Counted from the first letter of the stretch, positions 9,931-19,160 are shown. The stretch is 64,000 nucleotides of DNA from Sphingosinicellaceae bacterium (GCA_019285715.1 CP079108.1:3921001-3985000), one strand, 5' to 3'. Notes: generated by a model not told the origin, from the letters alone. Made by a program: numbers and translations.

Positions 9931-10324
9931 CTCTGAAACCTTTCGTGCACAACGTCGTACCATACCGCACATCGGCAAGATGCATGCAATCTTCTTTTGT
10001 GTTTTTCTAGATATAAAGCGCTCGCCGTCGTATCGAAGGTCGAAAATACGGCATCGATAACACCCGTTCTATTACTGCATTATTGTAACGAAATGGTTTA
10101 TCTGAAGATTCTCGAACACGTGTTGTTGTGAGCCAATTTCAAGAAACTTGGCTGTTGATGACGTATTGGTTAGGCGCAAGTTCCGGGGTCAGCCGAATTA
10201 ACGACCTCTACTGGGAGACAGTTCAAGTGTCTTTACTTTTGTACGGTTCGGAGTATTACGACCACACGCTCGTTAGCACGCGATCTCTTCCTTTGTTTTC
10301 GATTATTTTCCTAGGAGCTATGGA
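9931..10324. promoter_or_regulatory. Divergent promoter region between xoxF and fdhA
   Basis: A 394-base AT-richer gap between divergently transcribed xoxF and fdhA that should hold both promoters. Visible structures are a perfect 10-bp palindrome AACACGTGTT at 10115-10124 and an imperfect inverted repeat GCCAA...TTGGC at 10132-10152; either could be an operator. A ribosome binding site AGGAG lies just before the fdhA start. A 66-codon frame at 10128-10328 looks non-coding. Which regulator binds here cannot be told. Confidence 0.5.
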
Positions 10325-11515
10325 ATGACCGGTAATCGCGGCGTCGTCTATATCGAACCCGGCAAGGTCGAGGTTCAGAACATCGATTATCCGAAGTTCG
10401 AGGATCCCAAGGGTCGCAAGATCGATCACGCGGTAATTCTCAAGGTCCTGTCGACCAACATCTGCGGCTCCGACCAGCACATGGTCCGCGGCCGGACCAC
10501 TGCCAAGGCCGGGCTCGTGCTGGGCCATGAGATTACGGGCGAGGTGGTGGAAAAGGGTGCCGACGTCGAGATGCTCAGCGTCGGCGACATGGTCTCGGTG
10601 CCGTTCAACGTCGCCTGCGGGCGCTGCCGGACCTGCCGCCACGGCGACACCGGCGTCTGCCTGACCGTCAACGGCGACCGTGCCGGTGGCGCCTACGGTT
10701 ATGTCGACATGGGCGACTGGATCGGTGGCCAGGCCGAGTACGTCATGGTCCCCTACGCCGACTTCAACCTGTTGAAGTTCCCCGACAAGGAACGGGCGAT
10801 GGCCAAGATCCTCGACCTGACCATGCTCACCGACATCCTGCCGACCGGCTTCCACGGCGCGCTCCGCGCCGGTGTGGGCGTCGGCTCGACGGTCTATGTC
10901 GCGGGTGCCGGCCCGGTCGGGCTGGCGGCGGCCGCCTCGGCGCAGCTGCTCGGTGCCGCGGTCGTGATGATCGGCGACTTCAACAAGGAGCGTCTTGCCC
11001 ACGCCAAAGCGGTCGGCTTCGAGCCGATCGACCTCGCCGCGCACGACAGGCTGGGTGAGTCGGTGGCCGAGATCGTCGGCGTGCCCGAGGTCGACTCCGC
11101 GATCGACTGCGTCGGCTTCGAAGCTGTCGGCCACGGCGGCGGCGCGCAGCCGGCGGTCGTGCTCAACCAGATGATGGAGATCACCCGAGCGGCGGGCTCG
11201 ATCGGCATTCCGGGACTTTACGTGACCGAGGATCCCGGCGCGACCGATGCGGCGGCGAAGACTGGTAACCTCAGCCTGCGCCTCGGCCTCGGCTGGGCGA
11301 AGTCGCACAGCCTGCACACCGGGCAGACGCCGGTGCTGAAGTACAACCGCCAGCTGATGCAGGCGCTGCTTCACGACCGGCTGCCGATCGCCAAGATCGT
11401 CAACGCCCAGGTGCTGACGCTCGACGAAGCGCCCAAGGGCTATGCCGAGTTCGACAAGGGCATCGCCGCGAAGTTCGTACTCGACCCTCATGGCGTAATC
11501 GCCAAGCCGCGCTGA
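10325..11515 (+). CDS. fdhA: Glutathione-independent formaldehyde dehydrogenase (Zn, NAD)
   Basis: A 396-aa zinc medium-chain dehydrogenase of the Pseudomonas putida FdhA type, which oxidises formaldehyde to formate with tightly bound NAD and needs no glutathione. Signs are the N-terminus NRGVVYIEPGKVEVQNIDYP, the catalytic-zinc segment STNICGSDQHMVRGR, GHEITGEVVEKG, and the structural-zinc cysteines CGRCRTCRHGDTGVC. The nucleotide-binding segment is VYVAGAGPVGLAAA. Length agrees with the family (~398). It is divergent from xoxF across a shared promoter region, fitting disposal of formaldehyde made by XoxF. A strong hairpin follows. Confidence 0.93.
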   Translation: MTGNRGVVYIEPGKVEVQNIDYPKFEDPKGRKIDHAVILKVLSTNICGSDQHMVRGRTTAKAGLVLGHEITGEVVEKGADVEMLSVGDMVSVPFNVACGRCRTCRHGDTGVCLTVNGDRAGGAYGYVDMGDWIGGQAEYVMVPYADFNLLKFPDKERAMAKILDLTMLTDILPTGFHGALRAGVGVGSTVYVAGAGPVGLAAAASAQLLGAAVVMIGDFNKERLAHAKAVGFEPIDLAAHDRLGESVAEIVGVPEVDSAIDCVGFEAVGHGGGAQPAVVLNQMMEITRAAGSIGIPGLYVTEDPGATDAAAKTGNLSLRLGLGWAKSHSLHTGQTPVLKYNRQLMQALLHDRLPIAKIVNAQVLTLDEAPKGYAEFDKGIAAKFVLDPHGVIAKPR

Positions 11516-11528
11516 TCGGAGCGTCGGT

Positions 11529-11560
11529 ACGGCGCGTCGCCCGTCTGGGCGACGCGCCGT
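11529..11560. terminator. Bidirectional hairpin terminator between fdhA and fghA
   Basis: A perfect 14-bp inverted repeat (11529-11542 with 11547-11560) around a GTCT loop, midway between two convergent genes. Core arms are GGCGCGTCGCCC and GGGCGACGCGCC. The T-run is weak on both sides, but the stem strength and position support termination in both directions. Confidence 0.8.
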
Positions 11561-11564
11561 CATC

Positions 11565-12428
11565 CTATTTCAACCTTTCGGCATGCCATGCGAGGTGGTC
11601 GGCCATGAAGGTCGAGATGAAATAATAACTGTGGTCGTAGCCCGGATGCAGCCGCAAAGTCAGCGGGATGCCTGCTGCCTCGCATGCCGCCGCGAGCAGT
11701 TCGGGTCGTAGTTGCTCGACCAGGAACTGGTCCGCCTCGCCTTGGTCCACCAGAATGGCGGCGACGCGCGCGCCGTCCTCGATCAGGGCGACCGTGTCGT
11801 GCTTGCGCCAAGCCGCCTGGTCGGAGCCGAGGTAACCGCTGAGGGCTTTGTGGCCCCACGGAACCTGGCCCGGCGCGACGATCGGCGCGAAGGCCGACAC
11901 CGAGCGGTACTTGTCCGGATTGAGCAGCGCCAGCGTCAGCGCACCGTGCCCGCCCATCGAGTGGCCGGTGATACCCTGCCGCGCCATGTCGACAGGGAAG
12001 GTCTCGGCGATCAGCTCCGGCAGTTCCTTGGTGACGTAGCTGTACATCCGGTAGTTGGTCGCGAACGGCGCCTCGGTCGCATCAACGTAGAAGCCGGCAC
12101 CCAGACCGAAGTCATAGGCACCGGCCGCATCGTCGGGGACGCCTTCGCCGCGCGGCGACGTATCGGGCGCGACGAAGATCAGTCCGAGTTCAGAGCATGC
12201 GCGCCGGAAGTCACCCTTGTCGGTGACGTTAGCGTGCGTGCAGGTGAGCCCCGAGAGGTACCAGACGACGGGCAGTTTCGCGCCCGGCGCATTATCGGGC
12301 ACGAATACGCTGAACACCATCGGCGTACCGGTTTCGGCGGAGACGTGGCGATAGACGCCCTGCGTGCCGCCATAGGCCCGGTTGGTCGATACTGTTTCCA
12401 GCGCGCCGCCCGTCGTCTCGGAGCTCAT
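11565..12428 (-). CDS. fghA: S-formylglutathione hydrolase
   Basis: A 287-aa esterase-D-family alpha/beta hydrolase that splits S-formylglutathione into formate and glutathione, the step after FrmA. The nucleophile elbow is GHSMGGHGAL; the catalytic His is in HPGYDHSYYF and the acidic residue in VDQGEADQF; the oxyanion region is YLSGLTCTHANVTDKG. Start chosen at MSSETTGG (12428), which leaves 7 bases to the upstream VOC gene; earlier in-frame codons lie inside that gene. It forms an operon with the VOC gene and frmA. Confidence 0.95.
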   Translation of the reverse strand: MSSETTGGALETVSTNRAYGGTQGVYRHVSAETGTPMVFSVFVPDNAPGAKLPVVWYLSGLTCTHANVTDKGDFRRACSELGLIFVAPDTSPRGEGVPDDAAGAYDFGLGAGFYVDATEAPFATNYRMYSYVTKELPELIAETFPVDMARQGITGHSMGGHGALTLALLNPDKYRSVSAFAPIVAPGQVPWGHKALSGYLGSDQAAWRKHDTVALIEDGARVAAILVDQGEADQFLVEQLRPELLAAACEAAGIPLTLRLHPGYDHSYYFISTFMADHLAWHAERLK

Positions 12429-12435
12429 CTTGGTC

Positions 12436-12819
12436 CTATTCGTCGGTGAAGCTGTAGGCGGTGATCTTGTTGCCGTCCGGGTCGCGGACGTAGGCAGCAT
12501 AAGCGGTAGGAGTGAAGGCGCGCGGGCCGGGAGCACCCTCGTCGGTGCCGCGATTGGCCAGCGCGGCGTCGTAGAACGCCCGGACCGCGGCGCGGTTCGG
12601 GGCGAGGAAACCAAGGGTGCCGCCATTGGCCGGGCAAGCCGGCTTGCCGTCGCCAGGCTTGGTGATGATGAACTCGGGGCCGGTGGCACCGTACATCATG
12701 CCGTTGGCACCGAATGCGCCCTGCTGCTTGTTGCCGAGCGGGGCGAGTGCCGCGTCGTAGAATTTCGTCGCCTTGGCGAGGTCATTGGTTCCGAGCACGG
12801 CGTGCGTAAAGATCGACAT
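12436..12819 (-). CDS. VOC (glyoxalase-fold) family protein in the formaldehyde operon
   Basis: A 127-aa single-domain vicinal-oxygen-chelate protein: N-terminal SIFTHAVLGTNDLAKATKFY and C-terminal YAAYVRDPDGNKITAYSF are the typical betaalphabetabetabeta halves. The family includes glyoxalase I, dioxygenases and resistance proteins, so substrate cannot be read from sequence. It lies between frmA and fghA with 25 and 7 bases of spacing. A role with glutathione adducts, for example helping S-hydroxymethylglutathione form or clearing a by-product, is a context-based guess. Start at the Met of MSIFTH; longer in-frame starts would run into the spacer. Confidence 0.85.
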   Translation of the reverse strand: MSIFTHAVLGTNDLAKATKFYDAALAPLGNKQQGAFGANGMMYGATGPEFIITKPGDGKPACPANGGTLGFLAPNRAAVRAFYDAALANRGTDEGAPGPRAFTPTAYAAYVRDPDGNKITAYSFTDE

Positions 12820-12844
12820 TTCTGCTGCTCCTCGTGGATTGAAT

Positions 12845-13954
12845 TTAGTAGACGACGACGCTGCGGATCGACTTGCCCGCATGCATCAGTTCAAAACCCT
12901 TGTTGATCTCGTCGAGGGTCAGGACGTGGGTGATCATAGGATCGATCTCGATCTTGCCGGTCATGTACCAGTCGACGATCTTCGGCGTGTCGGTGCGGCC
13001 GCGCGCACCACCAAAGGCCGAGCCCTTCCAGACGCGGCCAGTGACCAGCTGGAACGGACGCGTCGAGATTTCCTTGCCGGCTTCCGCTACGCCGATGACG
13101 ACGGAGACGCCCCAGCCGCGGTGGCAGGCCTCGAGGGCCTGGCGCATCACGGTCGTGTTGCCCGTGCAGTCGAACGTGTAGTCGGCCCCGCCATCGGTCA
13201 GTGCAACAAGGTGCTGGACGATGTCGCCCTCGATTTCCTTGGGGTTGACGAAATGGGTCATGCCGAAGCGCCGACCCCATTCCTCCTTGTCGTTGTTGAG
13301 GTCGACACCGATGATCTTGTCGGCCCCGACCATGCGGGCACCCTGGATGACGTTGAGCCCGATGCCGCCGAGACCGAAGACGATGACATTCGAGCCCGGC
13401 TCGACCTTGGCGGTGTTCACGACCGCGCCGACGCCGGTGGTGACACCGCAGCCGACATAGCAGGCCGACTTGAACGGCGCGTCGGTGCGGATTTTCGCCA
13501 GCGCGATCTCGGGCAGCACGGTGAAGTTCGAGAACGTCGAGCAACCCATATAATGGTGCAGCATCTGACCCTTGTAGCTGAACCGGCTGGTGCCGTCGGG
13601 CATCACGCCCTTGCCTTGCGTCGCGCGGATGCGGGTGCAGAGGTTGGTCTTCTGGCTCAAGCAGCTTTTGCAGGTCATGCACTGCGGCGTGTACAGCGGG
13701 ATGACGTGGTCGCCGACCGCGACGCTGGTCACCCCAGCACCGATCTCGCGGACGATACCAGCGCCTTCATGGCCGAGGACGGCGGGGAACAGGCCCTCGC
13801 TGTCGAGCCCGTCGAGCGTGTAGGCGTCGGTGTGGCAAATGCCGGTCGCCATGATTTCGACAAGGACTTCGCCCGCCTTGGGGCCTTCCAGGTCGAGCTC
13901 GACGATTTCGAGGGGGCGCTTGGCTTCAAAGGCAACAGCAGCACGGGTCTTCAT
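12845..13954 (-). CDS. frmA: S-(hydroxymethyl)glutathione dehydrogenase / class III alcohol dehydrogenase
   Basis: A 369-aa zinc alcohol dehydrogenase that oxidises the formaldehyde-glutathione adduct with NAD. It starts [15 protein letters not shown] and has [14 protein letters not shown] (catalytic Zn and class III residues), [12 protein letters not shown], the structural-zinc cysteines [15 protein letters not shown], and [13 protein letters not shown] for NAD. Length equals the family norm. The ribosome binding site AGGAGT lies 4-5 bases before the ATG. It is first in frmA-VOC-fghA and divergent from the LysR gene, which probably controls it. Confidence 0.96.
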   Translation of the reverse strand: MKTRAAVAFEAKRPLEIVELDLEGPKAGEVLVEIMATGICHTDAYTLDGLDSEGLFPAVLGHEGAGIVREIGAGVTSVAVGDHVIPLYTPQCMTCKSCLSQKTNLCTRIRATQGKGVMPDGTSRFSYKGQMLHHYMGCSTFSNFTVLPEIALAKIRTDAPFKSACYVGCGVTTGVGAVVNTAKVEPGSNVIVFGLGGIGLNVIQGARMVGADKIIGVDLNNDKEEWGRRFGMTHFVNPKEIEGDIVQHLVALTDGGADYTFDCTGNTTVMRQALEACHRGWGVSVVIGVAEAGKEISTRPFQLVTGRVWKGSAFGGARGRTDTPKIVDWYMTGKIEIDPMITHVLTLDEINKGFELMHAGKSIRSVVVY

Positions 13955-14049
13955 TTGGACTCCTGTGGATTGATCGACAACGTAGGCGCTGGCGTCGCTG
14001 GGTCGGAATAGGCAGAACGGCAATACATTATTGCAGCTGAGGGATAATA

Positions 14050-14952
14050 ATGATCTCGAACTGGGACGGCATAGACGAGTTCGTCGCGGTTTTCGAGCGT
14101 GGCAGCTTCAATGCCGCTGCAGCGACGCTGGGCGTATCGGCCTCGCACGTCAGCCGCGCCGTCGCCCGGCTCGAGGAGCGGCTGCAATCGCGATTGTTTT
14201 ACCGCACGACACGGCACGTCACCGCGACCGACATCGGCAAGGCCTTCGCCGAGCGCTGCCACCGCATGATCGAGGACCGCGACGACGCCATCGCGGTGAT
14301 CGGCGAGCGTGTCCGGCCACACGGCACGCTGCGGGTCGCCTGTTCGATCGCGTTCGGCGAGAGCTATGTGGCGCGGTTGCTGAGCGAGTTCGTCGCGGAT
14401 CATCCCGGCGTCGAGGCGGTGCTCGACCTCAGCAACAACCTCGTCGACATCGTCGCCCAAGGCTATGACCTGGCGATTCGCACCGGCAAGCTGTTGGATT
14501 CGCACCTGATCGGCAGCCGCATCGCGTCGCGCAGCCTGCACCTGTGCGCCTCGCCCGAGTACCTGGAACGTCGTGGCCGTCCGACGACCATTGCCGATCT
14601 AGCGGCGCATCAGTGCCTGGTCGGCTCGAACGACTATTGGCACTTCGAGGGCGACGGCGGGCCCGTCGATTTCAAGCCGACGGGGCGCTGGCGGTGCAAC
14701 AGCGGGTTTGCGGTGACGGACGCCGCGGCTGCCGGCCACGGCATTTGCCAACTGCCGGACTTCTATGTCCTCAAGCGCATCGAGGCGGGCCTGCTGGTGC
14801 CGCTGCTAGCGGAGTTCGCGCCGCCTGAGGAGCCGGTGTGGGCGGTGTACCCGCACCGCCAGCATCTGCAGTCCAAAGTCCGGATGTTCGTCGATGTCCT
14901 GCGGCGGCACCTCGATGAGCCGCGCGCCGCAGTGCCGAGCCGGGCGTTCTAG
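14050..14952 (+). CDS. LysR-family transcriptional regulator, divergent to frmA
   Basis: A 300-aa regulator. Residues ~5-65 form the winged helix-turn-helix ([20 protein letters not shown], then [19 protein letters not shown]) and residues ~90-290 the substrate-binding effector domain. The closest subgroup appears to be CrgA/AaeR-like LysR proteins. The 95-base gap to frmA holds an inverted repeat ATTAT/ATAAT at 14027-14048 touching its own start, a possible autoregulatory site. Control of frmA-VOC-fghA by a formaldehyde-related signal is inferred from divergent placement only. Confidence 0.92.
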   Translation: MISNWDGIDEFVAVFERGSFNAAAATLGVSASHVSRAVARLEERLQSRLFYRTTRHVTATDIGKAFAERCHRMIEDRDDAIAVIGERVRPHGTLRVACSIAFGESYVARLLSEFVADHPGVEAVLDLSNNLVDIVAQGYDLAIRTGKLLDSHLIGSRIASRSLHLCASPEYLERRGRPTTIADLAAHQCLVGSNDYWHFEGDGGPVDFKPTGRWRCNSGFAVTDAAAAGHGICQLPDFYVLKRIEAGLLVPLLAEFAPPEEPVWAVYPHRQHLQSKVRMFVDVLRRHLDEPRAAVPSRAF

Positions 14953-14955
14953 GCG

Positions 14956-15375
14956 TCAGCCCGTGAAGGCAGCCGCCGCCGCCTCGGCGACGATGATGTC
15001 GTTGGCGACCGAGCCGCCGCTGGCACCGACCGCGCCGACCACCGCGTCACCGATCTTGATAGGCACACCGCCGCCGAAGACGACGATCTTGCCGCCGTTG
15101 GTGGTGTTGATGCCGAACAGCGACTGGCCCGACTGCGACGCGCCCGACAGTGCGTCGGTCGACATGTCGAAGGCGCGCGCCGAGAATGCCTTGCTGATCG
15201 AGATGTCAATGCTGCCCATCCACGCCCCGTCCATACGGACGTGGGCGATAAGGTTACCGCCCGCATCGGCGACGGCGATGTTGTAAGGGACGCCGATTTC
15301 CTTGGCCTTGGCTTCGCCGGCAGCGATCAGGATACGGGCGTCAGCGAGGGTTAGCGTCTGAATGGAAGCGGTCAT
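14956..15375 (-). CDS. GlcG/HbpS family protein
   Basis: A 139-aa protein of the GlcG/HbpS (DUF336) fold: LTLADARILIAAGEAKAKEIG, then VADAGGNLIAHVRMDGAWMGSIDI, and GGKIVVFGGGVPI. HbpS-type members bind haem or cobalamin; many others sit near alcohol or glycolate oxidation genes with unknown function. No signal peptide is visible, so it is probably cytosolic. It is convergent with the LysR gene, the stops being 3 bases apart. Start at MTASIQTL (15375) preceded by a GGACC-type weak ribosome binding site. Confidence 0.88.
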   Translation of the reverse strand: MTASIQTLTLADARILIAAGEAKAKEIGVPYNIAVADAGGNLIAHVRMDGAWMGSIDISISKAFSARAFDMSTDALSGASQSGQSLFGINTTNGGKIVVFGGGVPIKIGDAVVGAVGASGGSVANDIIVAEAAAAAFTG

Positions 15376-15502
15376 TTCGCGGTCCTTGTACTGCCCTGTC
15401 CGGTACCGTTGCGCACACAATACGCGGTAATCCTAATGACGATTGTCGGGCAGGACCAGCCGGAGTGATGGGCGCGCCCGCTACGCCATGCCGCTTCGCG
15501 CT

Positions 15503-16426
15503 TCAGCGGCAAGGCTGGGTCGCCGGCGACCGCGGCACATCGGGCACGGTGTTGCCGCAGAGAACGGAACCGGGATCGTCGGAACTCAGCAGTACCTGGG
15601 TCCGGATCAGTTGGCCGGTCTTGAGCAGCCGCGATCCGGGAATCGCTGCGGCATCGTTGAAGCGGATGCGGCTGGCCCGCGCGTTGCTCAGGGTGATGCC
15701 ACGGCCGAGGCGGTTGCGGCAGATGTTATGCTCGATGACGATGCGGTCGAAGCCGCCGTCGTCGACGCCGTTGCGCACGTGATTGCCGCCGAAAATGCAC
15801 TGGACGTCGCCGGTGATGTTGTTGCCGGTAATCGTGATGTCGGACACCGGCAGGCCGGGCGGACGGCTCCACATCTGGATACCGTCGGGATGGTCGCCGT
15901 CCTTGACCAGCTTGCCGTCGGCATAGATCGGCGGCGTTGGGTTGAAATTCAGCATGACATTGTCGGCGATCACCCCGCGGTGCGACAGCGCGATGTCGAT
16001 GCCGTCGGAGCCAAGTCCGTCGAAGCGCGACTTGACCACGGCGAAATCGGTGACCGTGTTGAACACGATGCCGCGGTGCGCGCCGCCGATCTGGACCTTC
16101 TCGATGCGGATGTTGGCGGACTTGACGACCGAGATGCCGTAGCTGTTCTTCGCTGGCGATCCAGTGATCGTCGTTTCCAGCAGGGTAACCCCGTCGACGT
16201 CCCTCAGCACGAGGCCGGCGAAGCTGCCACCGCGCAGCACGAGGGGCGGCGAGAACTTGCGACCGGCGATGGTGACAATATCGTGCGTGCCGGTCACCGT
16301 GATCGTCGCCCCATCGGTGGCCGAGGCGATCACGGAGGCGAGCGTCGCGGGGGTCGCAGTCAGTTGGGGTGCGGCCTGCACCGCGGCGGGGATCAGCAGC
16401 GTGGCGGCGAGTAACTGGCGGAACAT
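15503..16426 (-). CDS. Secreted right-handed parallel beta-helix protein
   Basis: A 307-aa protein with a Sec signal peptide (MFRQLLAATLLIPAAVQAAP). The rest shows the short repeated turns of pectate-lyase-like beta-helices: TITVTGTHDIVTIAG, NIRIEKVQIGGAHRGIVFN, DFAVVKSRFDGLGSDGIDI, ITITGNNITGDVQCIFGG, IVIEHNICRNRLGRGITL. Two Cys near the C-terminus (VLCGNT, QPCR) may form a disulfide. Such proteins bind or cleave polysaccharide in the periplasm or outside; the substrate is unknown. A start 14 codons upstream is possible, but 16426 puts the signal peptide at the N-terminus. Confidence 0.8.
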   Translation of the reverse strand: MFRQLLAATLLIPAAVQAAPQLTATPATLASVIASATDGATITVTGTHDIVTIAGRKFSPPLVLRGGSFAGLVLRDVDGVTLLETTITGSPAKNSYGISVVKSANIRIEKVQIGGAHRGIVFNTVTDFAVVKSRFDGLGSDGIDIALSHRGVIADNVMLNFNPTPPIYADGKLVKDGDHPDGIQMWSRPPGLPVSDITITGNNITGDVQCIFGGNHVRNGVDDGGFDRIVIEHNICRNRLGRGITLSNARASRIRFNDAAAIPGSRLLKTGQLIRTQVLLSSDDPGSVLCGNTVPDVPRSPATQPCR

Positions 16427-16578
16427 GGCTGGCCCTTGCTGGCGTCGCGGATCGTTCCGTATCGTCATCACCCGGTCGGTGTCGAGGCACCCTGTCGCTG
16501 CAAAGAACCGTGCCCCTGTTCGGTCGGTGTCGGCACCACTATGATGGCGGCAACCGCAACCAAACGAGCCGCGCACCC

Positions 16579-17316
16579 ATGAACGACGCGTCGACCTTAG
16601 CGCCGCGAACCGAGCGCGTCGCGCTGGGCGATGCCCGCAACGCCGGGTCGCTGTCGTACCGGTTCCGATTGCGCCGCGACCGGCTGTTGCGCGAGATCAT
16701 CCTGGGCGAGCGCCGGGGGATCGACGGCACGTTCCGCATACTCGATCTTGGCGGCACCGCGGATTATTGGCGGCGGGTCGGTTTCGACTTCCTCGAAGCC
16801 AACGATATCGACATCACCTGCGTCAACCATATCGCCACCGAGTTCGGTGTCAGCGCCAGCGAAAGCTCGCGGTTTCGCTGCATTGTAGGGGATGCCTGCG
16901 CCATGACCGGGCATGCCGACCGGAGCTATGATTTCGTCCATTCCAACAGCGTCATCGAGCATGTCGGGCGGTGGCCGGAGATGCGGGCTTTTGCCAATGA
17001 GGTCAGGCGCTTGGCTCCGGCGTATTACGTCCAGACACCGTATTTCTGGTTCCCGGTGGACCCGCATTTCTACCGCATCCCGCTGTTCCACTGGATGCCC
17101 GAATCGTGGCGGCTGAAGCTGCTGCGGCACTTCAAGGTCGGCTGGGCGAAACCGGTCGAGGACCTCGACCGCAGGATGAGCCTGGTGATGTCGTCGATCC
17201 TTATCGACGCTACGCAGTTTCGCGCCCTGTTTCCCGATGCGCCGGTGCGCTTCGAGCGCGTCGTCGGCCTGCCGAAATCGTTGATCGCGATCCGGTCGGC
17301 GGCAAAGGCCGGCTGA
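16579..17316 (+). CDS. SAM-dependent class I methyltransferase
   Basis: A 245-aa Rossmann methyltransferase. Motif I is FRILDLGGTADYW, the acidic residue after beta-2 lies in DIDITCVNH, and the motif IV region is YDFVHSNSVIEHVGRW. The C-terminal part (YYVQTPYFWFPVDPHFY) resembles methyltransferases near polysaccharide genes. Substrate unknown. Start at MNDAST; upstream in-frame codons overlap the opposite-strand beta-helix gene. recJ follows 44 bases later. Confidence 0.85.
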   Translation: MNDASTLAPRTERVALGDARNAGSLSYRFRLRRDRLLREIILGERRGIDGTFRILDLGGTADYWRRVGFDFLEANDIDITCVNHIATEFGVSASESSRFRCIVGDACAMTGHADRSYDFVHSNSVIEHVGRWPEMRAFANEVRRLAPAYYVQTPYFWFPVDPHFYRIPLFHWMPESWRLKLLRHFKVGWAKPVEDLDRRMSLVMSSILIDATQFRALFPDAPVRFERVVGLPKSLIAIRSAAKAG

Positions 17317-17360
17317 CGGGATTCCCTTCGCGCCGGACCTGGCCTAGAGTCGGCGCGGTC

Positions 17361-19127
17361 ATGGCATCGGTGTTCAACGTACAGCGCTCGGCGCTCGGCA
17401 ACTGCTGGCAGTGGCGCGGCGGCGTTGCGCCCGATGTCGCGAGCGACAGCGCCGACGGTACGGACGCGATGATGCGCCAGCTGTTCCGTGCGCGCGGGGC
17501 CGGGGCGGCCGATTTCGACCGTTTGCGCGCTCCCACAATCCGCGACTGGCTGCCAGACCCCTCCATCTTCCGCGACATGGACGTCGCCGCCGCACGGCTG
17601 GCCAAGGCGATCGTGGCGCGCGAGAGCATCGTCGTGTTCGGCGACTACGACGTCGACGGCGCGACCAGCGCGGCGCTGCTGGTCCGCGTCATCCGCGACT
17701 GCGGCGGCATCGCGAGCAGTTATATCCCCGACCGCCTGCTGGAGGGCTACGGCCCGTCGGCGGACGCGATGCGGGCGCTGGCGGCGTCGGGCGCCGACCT
17801 CGTCGTCACCGTAGACTGCGGTACCCAGGGCTTCGAGGCGCTGTCGGCCGCCGCCGCTGAAGGGCTGGACGTGATCGTCGTCGACCACCACCGCGCCTCG
17901 ACCGAATTGCCGCGCTGCGTCGCCGTGGTGAACCCGAATCGCCTCGACGAGGGCGAGGGGGCAGCATTCGGGCACCTGGCCGCGGTCGGCGTCGCCTTCC
18001 TGCTCGCGGTCGGCATTGTCCGGAACCTGCGGCTCGCGGGCATTTTCGGCGAGCGGCCCGAGCCCAAACTGACCCAGCTGCTGGACATCGTCGCGCTCGG
18101 CACGGTCTGCGACGTCGTCCCGCTGACCGGCCTTAACCGCGCCTTCGTTGCGCAGGGCCTCAAGGTCATGGCGCAGCGCCGCAACCTCGGGCTCAACGCC
18201 TTGATCGCGGCGTCGGGCCTCGAGCGCGCGCCGACCTGCCACGATTTGGGCTTTGCGCTCGGGCCGCGGATCAACGCCGGTGGGCGCGTCGGACAGGCCG
18301 ATCTCGGCGTCCGGCTGCTGACCACCAACGATCCCGACGAAGCGACCGCACTCGCCGCCGAGCTCGACCGGCTCAATGTCGAGCGCCGCGCCATCGAGGC
18401 CGATGTGACCGAGGCCGCGCACCTCGCGGCCGGCAGCCACGCCAACGAGGCGATTGCGGTAATCGCCGGCGAAGGCTGGCACCCTGGCGTCGTCGGCATC
18501 GTCGCCAGCCGGCTGAAGGACCGCCTGCACCGCCCCGTGATCGTGCTGTCGCTCCAGCCCGACGGCTCGGCCAAGGGGTCGGGGCGCTCGGTGCCCGGAG
18601 TCGACCTCGGCGGTGCAGTTCTCGCGGCCAAGGAGCGCGGGCTGCTGGTCGCGGGCGGTGGTCACGCGATGGCGGCGGGCGTCACCGTCGCCCCCGGTGG
18701 CATCGATGCCTTCGCGGCATTCATGAATGAGCGTTGTGCCGCCGAAGTCGGTGCGGCCCGTGTCGCGGCGTCACTGATGTGCGATGCCGCGGTGTCGCCG
18801 CGCGGGGTGTGCATCGAGCTGGCCGAGGCGCTCGACGGGGCTGGACCCTATGGTCAGGGCTGGCCGCACCCGCGCGTCGCCTCGGGACCGTGGACGATCG
18901 TCAAGTGCGAGGTCGTCGGCGAGGCCCACGTCCGCGTCATACTGGCGGGGGCGGACGGAGCACGCCTAAAGGCGATGGCCTTCCGCTCCGCCGACGGCCC
19001 GCTCGGGGTCGCGCTGGCGAGTGCCGGGCGCCGGCCGCTCTATCTCGCGGGCCGGGTCAAGCGCGACGACTGGGGCCGGACCCCCGCCGCCGAGCTTCAC
19101 CTCGATGATTTCGCCTTTGCCGACTGA
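17361..19127 (+). CDS. recJ: Single-stranded-DNA-specific exonuclease RecJ
   Basis: A 5'-3' single-strand exonuclease for recombination and mismatch repair. The 588-aa protein (family ~570-600) has DHH motifs FGDYDVDGATSAA near residue 93, VTVDCGTQG and VVDHHRAS near 175, the later LDIVALGTVCDVVPL, GWHPGVVGIVASRLKD, and the DHHA1 glycine-rich GGGHAMAAG, followed by the OB domain. Start chosen at MASVFNVQ (17361) because upstream codons lie within the methyltransferase gene. Confidence 0.96.
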   Translation: MASVFNVQRSALGNCWQWRGGVAPDVASDSADGTDAMMRQLFRARGAGAADFDRLRAPTIRDWLPDPSIFRDMDVAAARLAKAIVARESIVVFGDYDVDGATSAALLVRVIRDCGGIASSYIPDRLLEGYGPSADAMRALAASGADLVVTVDCGTQGFEALSAAAAEGLDVIVVDHHRASTELPRCVAVVNPNRLDEGEGAAFGHLAAVGVAFLLAVGIVRNLRLAGIFGERPEPKLTQLLDIVALGTVCDVVPLTGLNRAFVAQGLKVMAQRRNLGLNALIAASGLERAPTCHDLGFALGPRINAGGRVGQADLGVRLLTTNDPDEATALAAELDRLNVERRAIEADVTEAAHLAAGSHANEAIAVIAGEGWHPGVVGIVASRLKDRLHRPVIVLSLQPDGSAKGSGRSVPGVDLGGAVLAAKERGLLVAGGGHAMAAGVTVAPGGIDAFAAFMNERCAAEVGAARVAASLMCDAAVSPRGVCIELAEALDGAGPYGQGWPHPRVASGPWTIVKCEVVGEAHVRVILAGADGARLKAMAFRSADGPLGVALASAGRRPLYLAGRVKRDDWGRTPAAELHLDDFAFAD

Positions 19128-19160
19128 GCTGCGTTCGCAGACTGAGATCCGGCGCTAACT

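Noticed and set aside
10128-10328. Small frame in the xoxF-fdhA gap
   Set aside because: No ribosome binding site, and it overlaps the fdhA start; the region is better explained as promoter DNA.
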